Positions 1-8,841 of a stretch of 64,000 nucleotides of DNA are shown here, one piece after another. Every line of letters starts with the position of its first letter. Within the stretch, counting starts at the first letter, position 1. The position numbers were made by a program, and so were the translations under genes. A model generated the notes under the pieces. It was not told where the DNA came from, searched no databases, and saw only the letters and a program-made list of their open reading frames with translations. The DNA comes from Shimazuella soli (GTDB lineage: Bacteria > Bacillota > Bacilli > Thermoactinomycetales > Thermoactinomycetaceae): positions 544,269 to 608,268 of the forward strand of contig NZ_JAKWBN010000001.1 in the NCBI RefSeq assembly GCF_022511585.1. The letters are read 5' to 3'.

Positions 1-1
1 T

Positions 2-382
2 AGTAATATTATTGAAGGTGATATACCCATTACCGAAAAACAATTGAAAGGAAACAATGGTCTTTTTTCACACGAGTTTCCATACGCTACAGAATTAAAA
101 TTCACAGATGATAAATACGGCTGGAATGGGTTAAAAGAAGGTAGTCTTCACGTTAAACTGTGGATCGATAAATCTTCCAATCTTCTTACCAAGGCAGAAT
201 TAAGCGGTTCTTTTACAAATATCTATCCTTTGGAAATGGACAAAGATGGTTATGTTACAAAAGATACGACTCATGTCGTCCATACAAAAGAGATATACAT
301 ATTTGAAAAATCAACATCAAAGATTCAAAAGCCCAAAAATGAAGTTACCGACTCTGAGAAAAGTGAGGCGGAATATCATTAA
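2..382 (+). CDS. C-terminal part of an unknown protein (gene starts upstream of window)
   Basis: The frame is open from base 2 and has no start codon with a ribosome site inside the window, so this is the 3' end of a longer gene. The TTG at 44 lacks a Shine-Dalgarno sequence. About 126 residues are visible. They alternate polar and hydrophobic residues in a way that suggests beta structure, and end in a charged Lys/Glu-rich tail. I recognise no family motif. The gene stops three bases before a strong hairpin terminator shared with cydB on the other strand. Confidence 0.55.
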   Translation, partial: SNIIEGDIPITEKQLKGNNGLFSHEFPYATELKFTDDKYGWNGLKEGSLHVKLWIDKSSNLLTKAELSGSFTNIYPLEMDKDGYVTKDTTHVVHTKEIYIFEKSTSKIQKPKNEVTDSEKSEAEYH

Positions 383-384
383 AA

Positions 385-412
385 AATGCTGGGATTATCC
401 CAGCATTTTTTA
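385..412. terminator. Bidirectional rho-independent terminator
   Basis: A 10-bp perfect stem (AATGCTGGGA with its complement, 385-394 and 398-407) has a 3-nt loop. It is followed by T residues on the plus strand and preceded by A residues, so it can end both the unknown gene and cydB. Confidence 0.85.
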
Positions 413-1423
413 TTTTTCATTCCGTATATATTTCGCATTAAATAAAAACAACCACATTAAGAGTACAAGAGACGGGATCAATAGAACAAGTCCGGCAATA
501 AACGCTAGGACCAAAGCCCATCCCATCGTGGAATTAGTTAAACCGCTCTGCAATGTGATGTAGGGATAGAGTAAATAAGGTAAGTGAGAGTAACCATAAC
601 CGAAAAAGGCAAATGCAAATTGCATCATGACCGCGATAAATGAGAATCCAAGAAATTTACGTTTCCATATAAGGTACACGGCTGCTAAAAAACAAAGAAA
701 GGAACAAATAAAAACCCAGCTGATGTTCCATGCCTTTTCAAAATGAATAGGATTATGATGTGATAACCCCCAAAAGACTAGGACACTTGCCAGAATAGTG
801 GGACCACTCCAGAACAAAGAGTATTTCCTCAATTGTTCGCTCGCAGGTACATCACCAGCCTTATTAGCATAGTAAGTTAAAAAACTAGCACTGATATATA
901 AGATACTTACAATTGCTAAGAATACTACTGTCCATGAATATGGACTACGAAATAATGCCCCACCTAAAAATTCGATTTTTTCTCCGTTTTTTACAATAAA
1001 ACCACCTTCTGAAATTGTCAGACCAGTAGAGAGAGCCGCAGGAATAAACAATCCAGTCATGCCATAGAGAAATAAGAAAAATTTACTATCTCTTCCGCCA
1101 TAATTAGCAAATGCATAAAAGGAGCCTCGAATGGTGAGCAGAATTAACGCAATGCCACCAGGGATAAGTAATGCAGTCCCATAATAATATGCAGTGTCAG
1201 GGAAAAAGCCGACGATACCAACAATGAAAAAAATGAGAAATACATTGGTAACTTCCCAAACAGGAGACAGATAGCGGTCAATTATTTTATTTACGACATG
1301 CTCTTTTTTCGTAAGATAGCTGTAATAGGAGAAAAAACCAGCTCCAAAATCGATCGATGCAACGATGATATACCCATAAAGAAATGTCCACAGTACACTT
1401 ATACCTATCCATTCAAGTGGCAC
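410..1423 (-). CDS. cydB: Cytochrome bd-type quinol oxidase subunit II
   Basis: This is the partner subunit of the bd-type terminal oxidase, an integral membrane enzyme that oxidises quinol and reduces O2 to water without pumping protons. The 337 residues form about eight or nine hydrophobic segments, and the N-terminus carries the CydB signature IVASIDFGAGFF near residue 20. It starts at GTG, whose last base context (taGTG) overlaps the cydA stop by one base. A GGAGGT site lies about 8 nt upstream, so the two genes are translationally coupled. The protein resembles the YthB/CIO-type subunits of Bacillus. No cydCD assembly genes are adjacent. Confidence 0.93.
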   Translation of the reverse strand: MPLEWIGISVLWTFLYGYIIVASIDFGAGFFSYYSYLTKKEHVVNKIIDRYLSPVWEVTNVFLIFFIVGIVGFFPDTAYYYGTALLIPGGIALILLTIRGSFYAFANYGGRDSKFFLFLYGMTGLFIPAALSTGLTISEGGFIVKNGEKIEFLGGALFRSPYSWTVVFLAIVSILYISASFLTYYANKAGDVPASEQLRKYSLFWSGPTILASVLVFWGLSHHNPIHFEKAWNISWVFICSFLCFLAAVYLIWKRKFLGFSFIAVMMQFAFAFFGYGYSHLPYLLYPYITLQSGLTNSTMGWALVLAFIAGLVLLIPSLVLLMWLFLFNAKYIRNEK

Positions 1424-2757
1424 TAGGAGATACCTCCTTCAAAAGCTTTGAGTTCAGCTTCGGCAGGTTTTCCTTTGAATAATCGATACAGTACGATACA
1501 AGCAACAATTGCCAGTAAAAGGTAAAGTCCTGAAAATAAGAAATACATCAATTTCACATTTGCTGCTGTAGTCGCTGCTTCCCCGACTTTCATAATACCT
1601 GTAATGATCCATGGAAGACGTCCAGCCTCCGCGAATACCCAACCCAATTCCATCGCGATGAAAGAAAGTGGGGCTGCGATAACTACTCCACATAAGACAA
1701 TGGGATGGAAAGGATTTCCCTTTTTCCACATCCAAAGGATTAAGAATACAGCAGTGATGAACAATAAATAAAAGCCTATACTTACTTTTGTATCAAATAA
1801 GTAATGAATATATAAAGGCGGCCACAAATTTTTTGGTATACTATCCAAACCAATCACTGTTCCATTTGGGTTATTTGTTGCTAAAATACTCAATGCTTTT
1901 GGAATTTCAATCGCATATTTTACTTCATTTGTTTTTGGATCTAATGATCCGAATAAGACGAGAGGTGCACCTTCCTTGGTTTCAAAATGCCACTCTGCAG
2001 CTGCTAATTTTGCTGGTTGGTGCTCCGCTAAAAATTTTGCAGATATATCTCCCATTAAAATGGTTGTTATGGACAGAATGAATGTGGTGACCATAGTTAA
2101 TTTTAATGCTTTTTTATAGTAGATATGTTGTCTTCCACGCAATATAAAAAATGCTGCTAGACCTGCTAACAATAGACCTGATATCAAATACGATGAGGAA
2201 ACAACATGTCCTACTTTTGAGGGCGTTGCAGGATTCAACATTGCGCCTATTGGGTCAATATCTATTACCTTTCCAGCTGCATCTAATTTAAAACCAGCAG
2301 GAGTGTTCATGAATGAATTTACTGTAGTTATAAATACAGCGGAGAGGGTAGAACCAATAATGACAGGGATAGAAGTTAACCAATGCCAATACGGATTTTT
2401 AAACCGATCCCAAGTATACAGATATATTCCCAAAAATATTGCTTCGAAGAAGAACGCGAATGTTTCCAAAAATAATGGCAGACTGATGACATTTCCAACT
2501 AACTGCATAAAAGTCGGCCAAAGCAAGGATAACAGTACCCCAATACATGTACCTGTTACTACTCCAACTGCAACCGTGATTACGAATCCACGTGTCCAGC
2601 GCTTGGCCATCATCGTGTAGTGCACGTCTTTCTTCTGGATACCTATAAATTCTGCTAAACTAATAAATATGGGAACTCCGACTCCAATGGCAGCCCAGAT
2701 AATGTGAAAAGCAAGTGTCTCTTCAGTAAGCATTCGACTCCAAAAGACAGAATCCAT
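1423..2757 (-). CDS. cydA: Cytochrome bd-type quinol oxidase subunit I
   Basis: This is the haem-bearing subunit of the bd oxidase and contains the quinol site and haems b558, b595 and d. I chose the ATG at 2757 (MDSVFWSRM) because AAGGAGGA lies 8 nt before it; an upstream in-frame ATG has no site. This gives 444 residues. His18 in LAFHIIW fits the conserved N-terminal haem ligand, and a second His in VGHVVSS near residue 185 fits the b558 ligand. The region between the central helices is short, as in the Bacillus YthA / short Q-loop forms rather than long-loop E. coli CydA. It forms an operon with cydB. Confidence 0.93.
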   Translation of the reverse strand: MDSVFWSRMLTEETLAFHIIWAAIGVGVPIFISLAEFIGIQKKDVHYTMMAKRWTRGFVITVAVGVVTGTCIGVLLSLLWPTFMQLVGNVISLPLFLETFAFFFEAIFLGIYLYTWDRFKNPYWHWLTSIPVIIGSTLSAVFITTVNSFMNTPAGFKLDAAGKVIDIDPIGAMLNPATPSKVGHVVSSSYLISGLLLAGLAAFFILRGRQHIYYKKALKLTMVTTFILSITTILMGDISAKFLAEHQPAKLAAAEWHFETKEGAPLVLFGSLDPKTNEVKYAIEIPKALSILATNNPNGTVIGLDSIPKNLWPPLYIHYLFDTKVSIGFYLLFITAVFLILWMWKKGNPFHPIVLCGVVIAAPLSFIAMELGWVFAEAGRLPWIITGIMKVGEAATTAANVKLMYFLFSGLYLLLAIVACIVLYRLFKGKPAEAELKAFEGGIS

Positions 2758-2941
2758 TTTTAAGTCCTCCTTCATCAATGTCTAAATTGTATACAATTAT
2801 CTTACTCTCTGTGAATAACTTTGTACACTGTTTCACATACTTATTATGGGTTTATATAGTGAAACGTCATTAATTGATCATAATTTGTTAAATGATTCAC
2901 AATGTCTTGATGCGAGTTTATCTATCTGATAAAATAACTTT

Positions 2942-3253
2942 ATGAATATTTTCGTTATCGTTTATATCTTGGCTGCCAATATTTTTGGATTTTCTCAAAT
3001 GCTCTATGATAAAAAGCAAGCAAAGCTGAGTCAACAAAGAATTCCTGAAAAGAGACTTTTTCTCGTTGCTGCGCTAGGGGGAGCGCTTGGTTCATTTATA
3101 GGTATGCAAGTTGCCCGGCATAAGACGAAACATTGGAATTTTTTAATCTTTATTCCTTTCTTATTCGTATTGAATCTTGTAATTATTTACCCGATGGCGA
3201 TTTTTGGAATAAATTATTGGATCACCTATGTAATTCATTTTCTAATTGCATAA
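2942..3253 (+). CDS. DUF1294 family small membrane protein
   Basis: A 103-residue protein with three to four hydrophobic segments. The family pattern is clear: an N-terminal helix, then FGFSQMLYDKKQA, then RIPEKRLFLVAALGGALGSF, which is how DUF1294 proteins read. The function of the family is unknown. The gene is divergent from cydA across a 184-bp AT-rich spacer. I see no strong ribosome site before the ATG, so the start is the least certain part. Confidence 0.8.
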   Translation: MNIFVIVYILAANIFGFSQMLYDKKQAKLSQQRIPEKRLFLVAALGGALGSFIGMQVARHKTKHWNFLIFIPFLFVLNLVIIYPMAIFGINYWITYVIHFLIA

Positions 3254-3311
3254 ATTTGTTTTGGTAAGTCCCGCCTTCTTTGTACAAACTATAACGGAAG
3301 GGGGGATTTTT

Positions 3312-4154
3312 TTGTTCACTTATTTATATGCTTGTTTTCTTCTCCTTTTACCCCCGATTTTTCAAAATGGGTCTCCTAATCCAGTCATGCATGTAACATA
3401 TGGAGAAAAACAGTGGTATTTAGATTTACGTCATGCTGGCTTTGATGGCATTGATCCAACGACTTTAGATCGTCAGAAGTTACATCGTTGGTTTGCTAAA
3501 ATAGCGAAACAAATCAATCACAACCCCACATCAGCACACTATGAAGATCGACAAATTGTACCGGAAAAATCGGGGAGAAAAGTCATCCTATCCGAAATGG
3601 ATAGTTGGATGGATTTAATTCACTTATATATAGGGAAAAAAGTAAAAATTCCTGTTGAGATACAACGTCCAAAACTTACCATAAAAGAACTTCGCAAATT
3701 AAAACGAAAATTATTAGCATCATATACTACCTTTTATAATAATAGTATGGATAATCGATCTCACAATGTCGAACTTTCCGCTAAAGCTATTGATCATATT
3801 GTGGTGATGCCAGGAGAAATTTTTTCTTTCAATCAAACTGTCGGCAGGCGCACAATAGCCAGAGGATATCGAGAAGCCAAAATAATTGTAAAAGGCGAGT
3901 ACAGTGAAGGAATTGGAGGAGGGATATGCCAAACATCTTCCACCTTGTTCAACAGTGTAGATCAGGCAAAGCTCACCATAATTGAACGTAAAAGTCACAG
4001 CAGGGATGTTCCATATGTTCCCAAAAATAAAGATGCAACTGTTTCGTGGGGAGGACCTGATTTTAAGTTTAAAAATCTCCGAAACAGCCCTATTCTCATC
4101 GTTTCTGAAGCGAAAAAAGGATATGTGACGGTGCAAATTTTTACCAGTAAATAA
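3312..4154 (+). CDS. VanW family protein, probably exported
   Basis: This has the VanW domain in its C-terminal two thirds: FSFNQTVGRRT, then RGYREAKII, then the hallmark GGGICQTSSTLFNSV. VanW proteins are common near cell-wall genes in Gram-positive bacteria and some glycopeptide-resistance clusters, but their reaction is not established. I chose TTG 3312 because AAGGGGGG lies about 7 nt before it. The product then begins with a hydrophobic segment (YLYACFLLLLPPIF) that could be a signal peptide or anchor. A longer frame reaching back to 3246 has no ribosome site. Length is 280 residues. It probably acts at the cell surface; the next gene is also a cell-wall protein. Confidence 0.85.
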   Translation: MFTYLYACFLLLLPPIFQNGSPNPVMHVTYGEKQWYLDLRHAGFDGIDPTTLDRQKLHRWFAKIAKQINHNPTSAHYEDRQIVPEKSGRKVILSEMDSWMDLIHLYIGKKVKIPVEIQRPKLTIKELRKLKRKLLASYTTFYNNSMDNRSHNVELSAKAIDHIVVMPGEIFSFNQTVGRRTIARGYREAKIIVKGEYSEGIGGGICQTSSTLFNSVDQAKLTIIERKSHSRDVPYVPKNKDATVSWGGPDFKFKNLRNSPILIVSEAKKGYVTVQIFTSK

Positions 4155-4240
4155 GAACTAGAAAAAAGAAAAAAAAAGGAACATTTTTCATTTGAATAGA
4201 ATATCTCCAAAAGTCCTGTTATAATGGGCAACAACATAAT

Positions 4241-4317
4241 AGGTACACCTAACAAGGAGGTGCGAAGCTGTTACTGAAAACTTCAGACAGTCTAGACGAT
4301 ACGAATTAAGTGTGCCT
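4241..4317 (+). promoter_or_regulatory. Structured 5' leader of the 3D-domain gene (possible cis-regulatory RNA)
   Basis: Downstream of a TATAAT box (4220-4225), AGGTACAC at 4241-4248 can pair with GTGTGCCT at 4310-4317 over eight positions (one G-U). Inside lies a bulged hairpin (CTGT..CTGAA/TTCAG..ACAG, 4268-4290) and an AAGGAGGTG sequence that could pair with CACCT just before it. An A/T-rich hairpin with a T5 tail follows (4321-4345). This resembles an attenuation leader. It does not match the c-di-AMP (ydaO) riboswitch consensus as I remember it. Confidence 0.4.
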
Positions 4318-4360
4318 TTTCTTAAAAAATGAATTTTAAGTTTTTCGGTAGCAGTGGTCA

Positions 4361-5359
4361 ATGAAGAAATTCCTAATATTAGGAGTAATAGCAATAGTAC
4401 TTTTATCTGGTTCTTTTGTCGCTTACGCCGCAATGGAGACAAAAGTGACAGTGAACTTTAGTGATGGAAGAACTACAGTTGTGAGTGAGGGTTTACATAA
4501 CACACTTGAAGAGGCTTTATCTGGTGCAGGTCAAAACGTGCAACAGTTAAAAGCTAATTATCAGCCGTCTATCCCATGGAATAAATCATTAGATGGAGAT
4601 ATAACAGTAGATCTAAAATGCAAATGTAAAGTAAATCTTGAGTTGGGCGGCAAAAATCTTGGTACTTTCATCACTACACAAACAACAGTTGGTTCCTTTC
4701 TGGAGGAAAGAAAGATTCAATTATCTGCTTGGGATGAACCAAATGTTTCGATGAATGAAGCTATTACCCAAAATATGAGGATCGTTGTGGACAAAGTAGA
4801 ACAACGTGTAAAAAAAGAAACAAAAACCATTAAATTCACAACCAAAGAAGTAAAAGATGACAAGTTGGAAAAAGGAAAGAAAGAAGTAACAACCAAAGGA
4901 AGACCAGGAAAAGAAGAATATCAAATCGTAGCTCTTTATAAAAACGGAAAACTATTGATAAAAGATGGAAAACCTGTCCTCACCAAAACATTAATCAATA
5001 AAGTTGCTCCTGTTATGGAAGTGGTAAAACTAGGAACCAAAGAACCAGAAAAACAAGATGAAGGTTCTACTCCTGCATCTGGAATCCTTTCTGGCCAAGC
5101 AATGACCTTTGAATCAACTGCTTATACTTCTTATGGAAGTAAAACAGCAACTGGTACTGCCCCTCATAAAGGAACTGTTGCTGTTGATCCTGATGTAATC
5201 CCGCTTGGTACCAAACTTTATATCGAAGGATATGGATATGGTGTAGCAGAAGATACAGGCGGAAGAATCAAAGGGCATATCATTGATCTTTATTTTTCTA
5301 GTGAAGCTGATTGTGTAAAATGGGGCAGACGAAATGTGAAAGTCCATATTTTGAAATAA
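4361..5359 (+). CDS. YabE-like cell-wall protein: DUF348, G5 and 3D domains
   Basis: An exported 332-residue protein. Residues 1-24 form a signal peptide ending AYAA. Two DUF348 repeats follow (NTLEEAL and GSFLEERKI regions), then a G5-type segment (about 150-215, with GRPGKEEYQIV). Residues 240-332 form a C-terminal 3D domain with AVDPDVIPLGTKLYIEG, AEDTGG and HIIDLYF. The Asp residues that name the 3D fold are present. The family includes B. subtilis YabE and resembles resuscitation-promoting peptidoglycan hydrolases of the lytic transglycosylase type, so a role in wall turnover at the cell surface is likely. The ribosome site before ATG 4361 is poor, which may relate to the structured leader. 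Confidence 0.88.
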   Translation: MKKFLILGVIAIVLLSGSFVAYAAMETKVTVNFSDGRTTVVSEGLHNTLEEALSGAGQNVQQLKANYQPSIPWNKSLDGDITVDLKCKCKVNLELGGKNLGTFITTQTTVGSFLEERKIQLSAWDEPNVSMNEAITQNMRIVVDKVEQRVKKETKTIKFTTKEVKDDKLEKGKKEVTTKGRPGKEEYQIVALYKNGKLLIKDGKPVLTKTLINKVAPVMEVVKLGTKEPEKQDEGSTPASGILSGQAMTFESTAYTSYGSKTATGTAPHKGTVAVDPDVIPLGTKLYIEGYGYGVAEDTGGRIKGHIIDLYFSSEADCVKWGRRNVKVHILK

Positions 5360-5362
5360 TGG

Positions 5363-5399
5363 AAAAACCTTGCAATGAAATTTTATTGCAGGGTTTTTT
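5363..5399 (+). terminator. Rho-independent terminator of the 3D-domain gene
   Basis: CCTTGCAAT pairs with ATTGCAGGG across an 8-nt loop. A residues precede the stem and a T6 run follows it. Confidence 0.85.
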
Positions 5400-5527
5400 G
5401 GTTTTTTATCGAACCTGATACATAACACAAATATTTTGTCTGTGGACTTTTTTTGAAATTTTCTTTGTCTTATATGCTTATTTCCGATATACTGGATTAC
5501 AAGGAATTTTCCATCCGAGGTGTTAGT

Positions 5528-6982
5528 ATGGTAGGTCGAAATCAACCCTGCACTTGCGGCAGTGGTAAAAAGTATAAAAAATGTTGTGAACGTGTAATCG
5601 TTTTTCACCAAGCTGAATTGACTAGAGAAAATCGAGAAAGAGGGCAAAAAGGGGAATTGCTCTCTGATCTAGATAAATGGTTTCATCGATATGCCAAAGT
5701 AGAAGATCAAGATAAATGGGCTACCAGATTTAAAGAACTATTGCAGTTACCTTTAGATCAACCTATTCCCAAAAGCTTTGCTTTCTCGTTTCATTATTAT
5801 TTGCTATTTGATGCACCGTGCATGAACGGAAGACGGCCAGTAGAACTTTGGGCATCCACTATTCGACATCATCGAATGGATGGAGAAAGAGTGATTCAAA
5901 GCCTATCTGAATTAACCTTTTCTTGTTTTGAAATGTTGGACTCTGACCAAGAAACGATGACATTTCGCTCGCTCCAGACGAATAAAGACTATGAGGTGAT
6001 GAAACAAGATGTTATACCAAGAGACAAGCTGGTGTTCGCCAGGCTCATACGGATAGGAAATCGCTATGAACTATTTGGCCCTTATACATCGTTTGTGCAT
6101 GAGATGAGAGGGGAGATACTCGTGCAGCTAGAGAAATACAACCACCATGAAGAAGAACAACAAGAACTTACGATTCGAGAAACCAGCTGGAGAGTACTCG
6201 GTTGGTCAATCCAAAGAGCAAATGAATTAGAAACAATGGAGCAACAATTGACGAGTGCTCCAACTGAAATGCGTATAGAAAGTAATAAAGACTTCTTTTT
6301 ATCTGCCATGGAACATCAAGCAGAAAGACCTGGACTACCAGTATCTGTCTTGAATCAATTAGAGCATTTCTACGTCTCAGAAGTTACCAAACTACAAAAA
6401 GGTACACAGGCTTGGTACTCACGTTCGTTAGAAACGCTATTCCAATATCTCTCCCTGCGTTTTGGACAATCATTTGAATGGTCTCTCCTAAATGAAGATG
6501 TATTAGCACGATTTTTCAGTGTCTGGTATATGGACCATCATCAATCTACTCCAATATCAGCGCGTATATTTTTAAACACATGTAAACATTTATTTCGTTG
6601 GTTGGAGACTGCCGGTCATGCCAATGTATTTCAAGCATTTAAGAAGGTATATGCACCATTCATTCGATTGATCCCAGAGACGATTGAAGCTCGTACTTGG
6701 ATGATGGAAAACGGCGTTACGAAAAAAAATCAAGATGAAGCAGAACAACGTAATATGTTTTTGCTCCATGTCACCTCGGCTGGCCCTGTAATTTTAATTG
6801 GTGAGCAGTGGAGACCAATTCAACTGAGAAGTTTCCCCCGTATGTGGACGGAAAAAAGATTTTGGATCAAAGGAACCATCCAATCGGATAACAATCAGTA
6901 TGCGTTTACACAGGTGGAGAATATGTATCCTGTTGTTTCTCTGGAAGAAAACGAGCATATCGAAGTTTTACTCCAAAAATAA
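5528..6982 (+). CDS. SEC-C metal-binding motif protein
   Basis: The N-terminus (NQPCTCGSGKKYKKCC) is a classic SEC-C zinc motif like the C-terminal tail of SecA, but here it begins the protein. I chose ATG 5528 because GAGGTG precedes it by 5 nt and it puts the motif at residues 5-19; the longer frame from 5453 has no site. The other ~465 residues are soluble and helical, with many Glu, Gln and aromatic residues and no motif I know. SEC-C motifs bind zinc and can contact SecB or ribosomes; the role of this large form is unknown. The gene stands alone between two terminators. Confidence 0.82.
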   Translation: MVGRNQPCTCGSGKKYKKCCERVIVFHQAELTRENRERGQKGELLSDLDKWFHRYAKVEDQDKWATRFKELLQLPLDQPIPKSFAFSFHYYLLFDAPCMNGRRPVELWASTIRHHRMDGERVIQSLSELTFSCFEMLDSDQETMTFRSLQTNKDYEVMKQDVIPRDKLVFARLIRIGNRYELFGPYTSFVHEMRGEILVQLEKYNHHEEEQQELTIRETSWRVLGWSIQRANELETMEQQLTSAPTEMRIESNKDFFLSAMEHQAERPGLPVSVLNQLEHFYVSEVTKLQKGTQAWYSRSLETLFQYLSLRFGQSFEWSLLNEDVLARFFSVWYMDHHQSTPISARIFLNTCKHLFRWLETAGHANVFQAFKKVYAPFIRLIPETIEARTWMMENGVTKKNQDEAEQRNMFLLHVTSAGPVILIGEQWRPIQLRSFPRMWTEKRFWIKGTIQSDNNQYAFTQVENMYPVVSLEENEHIEVLLQK

Positions 6983-7022
6983 AAAAGCAATCTCTCTCAT
7001 TCAGAAGGGGTTGCTTTTTATG
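6982..7022. terminator. Rho-independent terminator
   Basis: AAAAAGCAA pairs with TTGCTTTTT around a 20-nt loop directly after the SEC-C stop codon; poly-A and poly-T flanks allow use in both directions. Confidence 0.75.
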
Positions 7023-7082
7023 TTTAATTTTTGGATATTCCACACATACTAACCTTACACTCAGCAAAAGGGGGCGTTTTTC

Positions 7083-7250
7083 GTGGATAAGCAAAATCGT
7101 GTCGAACAAACCAAGAAAAACGATAATGTAGAACAATTAATGGTTGAAGCAGCAAATGAACTAGGAGTATCAGCAGATACACGTAATATTCAAGAAAACC
7201 CCGAAAAATTTGCTTCTAGATTAAAACGATTAATCCGTGCAGTGAAGTAG
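7083..7250 (+). CDS. Small hypothetical protein (55 aa)
   Basis: A GTG-started frame of 55 codons preceded by AAAGGGGG about 8 nt upstream and followed by a perfect terminator, so it is a complete transcription unit. The product is soluble and highly charged. It begins MDKQNRVEQTKKND, then has two short helices (VEQLMVEAANELGVSADT and FASRLKRLIRAVK). I do not recognise a named family; the shape suggests a conserved small Bacilli protein. Confidence 0.7.
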   Translation: MDKQNRVEQTKKNDNVEQLMVEAANELGVSADTRNIQENPEKFASRLKRLIRAVK

Positions 7251-7266
7251 GTTGAAGTTGAGTGTA

Positions 7267-7292
7267 GGCACCCTTTCATGGGTGCCTTTTTT
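7267..7292 (+). terminator. Rho-independent terminator
   Basis: GGCACCC (7267-7273) and GGGTGCC (7280-7286) form a 7-bp stem with a 6-nt loop followed by T6. Confidence 0.92.
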
Positions 7293-7318
7293 GGTATGAT
7301 AGATGATGAGGTGATAGG

Positions 7319-8158
7319 ATGAAAAGAGCAGATTTACATTCTCATACGATAATGTCAGATGGAACCCAAACTCCAACCGCAGTGGTGGAACTTGCAGCCA
7401 AACTGGGTTTAGAAGCAATAGCAATTACTGATCATGATACGGCAGGTGGATATCAAGAAGCGTTAATAGCTGGGCAAAAATTAGGAGTAGAAATTGTGCC
7501 CGCAGTGGAAATGAGTACAGTATTGGATGGACAAGCAATCGACATATTAGCATATTTTATTGATCCTAATCATCCTACTTTTCAAGGCCTTTTGGATAGA
7601 CAAAGAAATATGAGAAAAGAGCGTAATCGCTTGGTTTTAGAGAAGTTAGAACAATTAGGAATCTCAATTACGATCGATGAAGTGGAGTCCAAACAAGAAA
7701 GTAACGCTGAACAAAAAAATGTAGGTCGAGTGCATATTGGTCAAATACTTGTTGAAAGGGGACTGGTCGGAGATCTAAATGAAGCATTTGATAAATATTT
7801 AGGTACAGATGGTGAAGCATTTGTTCGGCTAAATAATACATCCCCAGATGAAGCCATTCAAGCAATTAAAGAAGCTGGAGGGGTTGCGGTAATGGCTCAT
7901 CCCGGTCTATATCATCGCGATGATCTCATCCCAACCATTGTCGAGATGGGACTTACAGGTATAGAAGTGAATCATCCCGATCATACGGAAGAAGATAAAA
8001 TTCGGTATGAGGCATTTGCTGAACAATTTAATCTTATTCCAACTGCAGGTTCGGATTATCATGGTGTACGTAATGGTCAAATGCATCATGCTAATTTAGG
8101 TACATGCACCACACCTTATAGTACAGTAGAAAGACTCAGGGCAGCAGCGAATAAGTAA
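7319..8158 (+). CDS. PHP-domain phosphoesterase (YciV/TrpH, RNase AM-like)
   Basis: A 279-residue PHP metal-dependent phosphoesterase. The metal ligands are all visible: DLHSHT at 5-10, ITDHDT near 37, the Glu of AVEMS near 65, AHPG near 195 and GSDYHG near 245. The TrpH/YciV branch of the family hydrolyses 3'-phosphates of nucleoside 3',5'-bisphosphates and trims 5' ends of RNA in E. coli (RNase AM). The C-terminal DNA-polymerase parts of other PHP proteins are absent. The start is fixed by GAGGTGATAGG just before the ATG. It is monocistronic, after a terminator. Confidence 0.9.
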   Translation: MKRADLHSHTIMSDGTQTPTAVVELAAKLGLEAIAITDHDTAGGYQEALIAGQKLGVEIVPAVEMSTVLDGQAIDILAYFIDPNHPTFQGLLDRQRNMRKERNRLVLEKLEQLGISITIDEVESKQESNAEQKNVGRVHIGQILVERGLVGDLNEAFDKYLGTDGEAFVRLNNTSPDEAIQAIKEAGGVAVMAHPGLYHRDDLIPTIVEMGLTGIEVNHPDHTEEDKIRYEAFAEQFNLIPTAGSDYHGVRNGQMHHANLGTCTTPYSTVERLRAAANK

Positions 8159-8254
8159 GTTTGGTATTCTCCTCCAGATGCAGCATTATTTTAATTTTTG
8201 GGTTTTCTTTCTAAAGTATTTCGTTTATGATTTGAAAACAGGGGGAGTAGGAAA

Positions 8255-8791
8255 ATGAGAAAAGTTTTAAACAAGGAAATTAAAATGGCAGTGATGCAAA
8301 AGCTAAAAGATCGTGGTGTTACGATAGCCGCCATCGCAGATATTGTGTATCAGATGCAGAAACCTTATGCTCCAAACCTACAGTTGGAAGCTTGTGTGGA
8401 AAGTGTCCTTGCGGTTTTGAAAAAACGTGAAATTCAGCATGCTATTTTAGTAGGAATCGAATTGGACATTTTAGCTGAACAAAATATGCTGTCTGAACCA
8501 TTGTTATCACTGGTTCGCTCTGATGAAGGATTATTTGGGTGTGATGAAACACTGGCTCTAGGTTCTGTTTTTGGATATGGAAGTATTGCAGTTACTACTT
8601 TCGGACACCTAGATAAACATAAAATTGGAATTATAAAACAATTGGACACAACAAAAAATGGACCAGTAAATACCTTTATCGACGATTTAGTTGCCAGCAT
8701 TGCAGCAGCAGCTTCAGGGCGAATAGCTCATAGACTGCGGGATGAAGAAGAAGGCGAAGAAGAAATGGAAGATTTAGATGCTTATCTGTAG
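8255..8791 (+). CDS. Phosphatidylglycerophosphatase A-family protein (YutG-like)
   Basis: The 178 residues match the soluble Bacillus YutG type of PgpA protein: an N-terminal helical part (MAVMQKLKDRGVTIAAIADIVYQMQKPY), then LVGIELDILAEQ, then LFGCDETLALGSVFGYGSIAVTTFG. Unlike E. coli PgpA, no membrane helices are obvious. PgpA enzymes remove the phosphate from phosphatidylglycerophosphate in phospholipid synthesis, but activity of the YutG branch is less certain. The tail is acidic (EEEGEEEMEDLD). A GGGGGAG ribosome site precedes the ATG and a strong terminator follows. Confidence 0.85.
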   Translation: MRKVLNKEIKMAVMQKLKDRGVTIAAIADIVYQMQKPYAPNLQLEACVESVLAVLKKREIQHAILVGIELDILAEQNMLSEPLLSLVRSDEGLFGCDETLALGSVFGYGSIAVTTFGHLDKHKIGIIKQLDTTKNGPVNTFIDDLVASIAAAASGRIAHRLRDEEEGEEEMEDLDAYL

Positions 8792-8802
8792 CAAACGAAT
8801 GT

Positions 8803-8841
8803 AGAGGTTCCATCCATCTATCTAAATGGAACCTCTTTTTT
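8803..8841 (+). terminator. Rho-independent terminator
   Basis: AGAGGTTCCAT (8803-8813) pairs with ATGGAACCTCT (8826-8836), an 11-bp perfect stem followed by a T run. Confidence 0.92.

Noticed and set aside
2800-2905. Rex- or FNR-like sites upstream of cydA (TGTGAA ... TTCACA words)
   Set aside because: Half-sites are present but spaced 16 nt apart, not matching the Rex (TTGTGAAN4TTCACAA) or FNR spacing.
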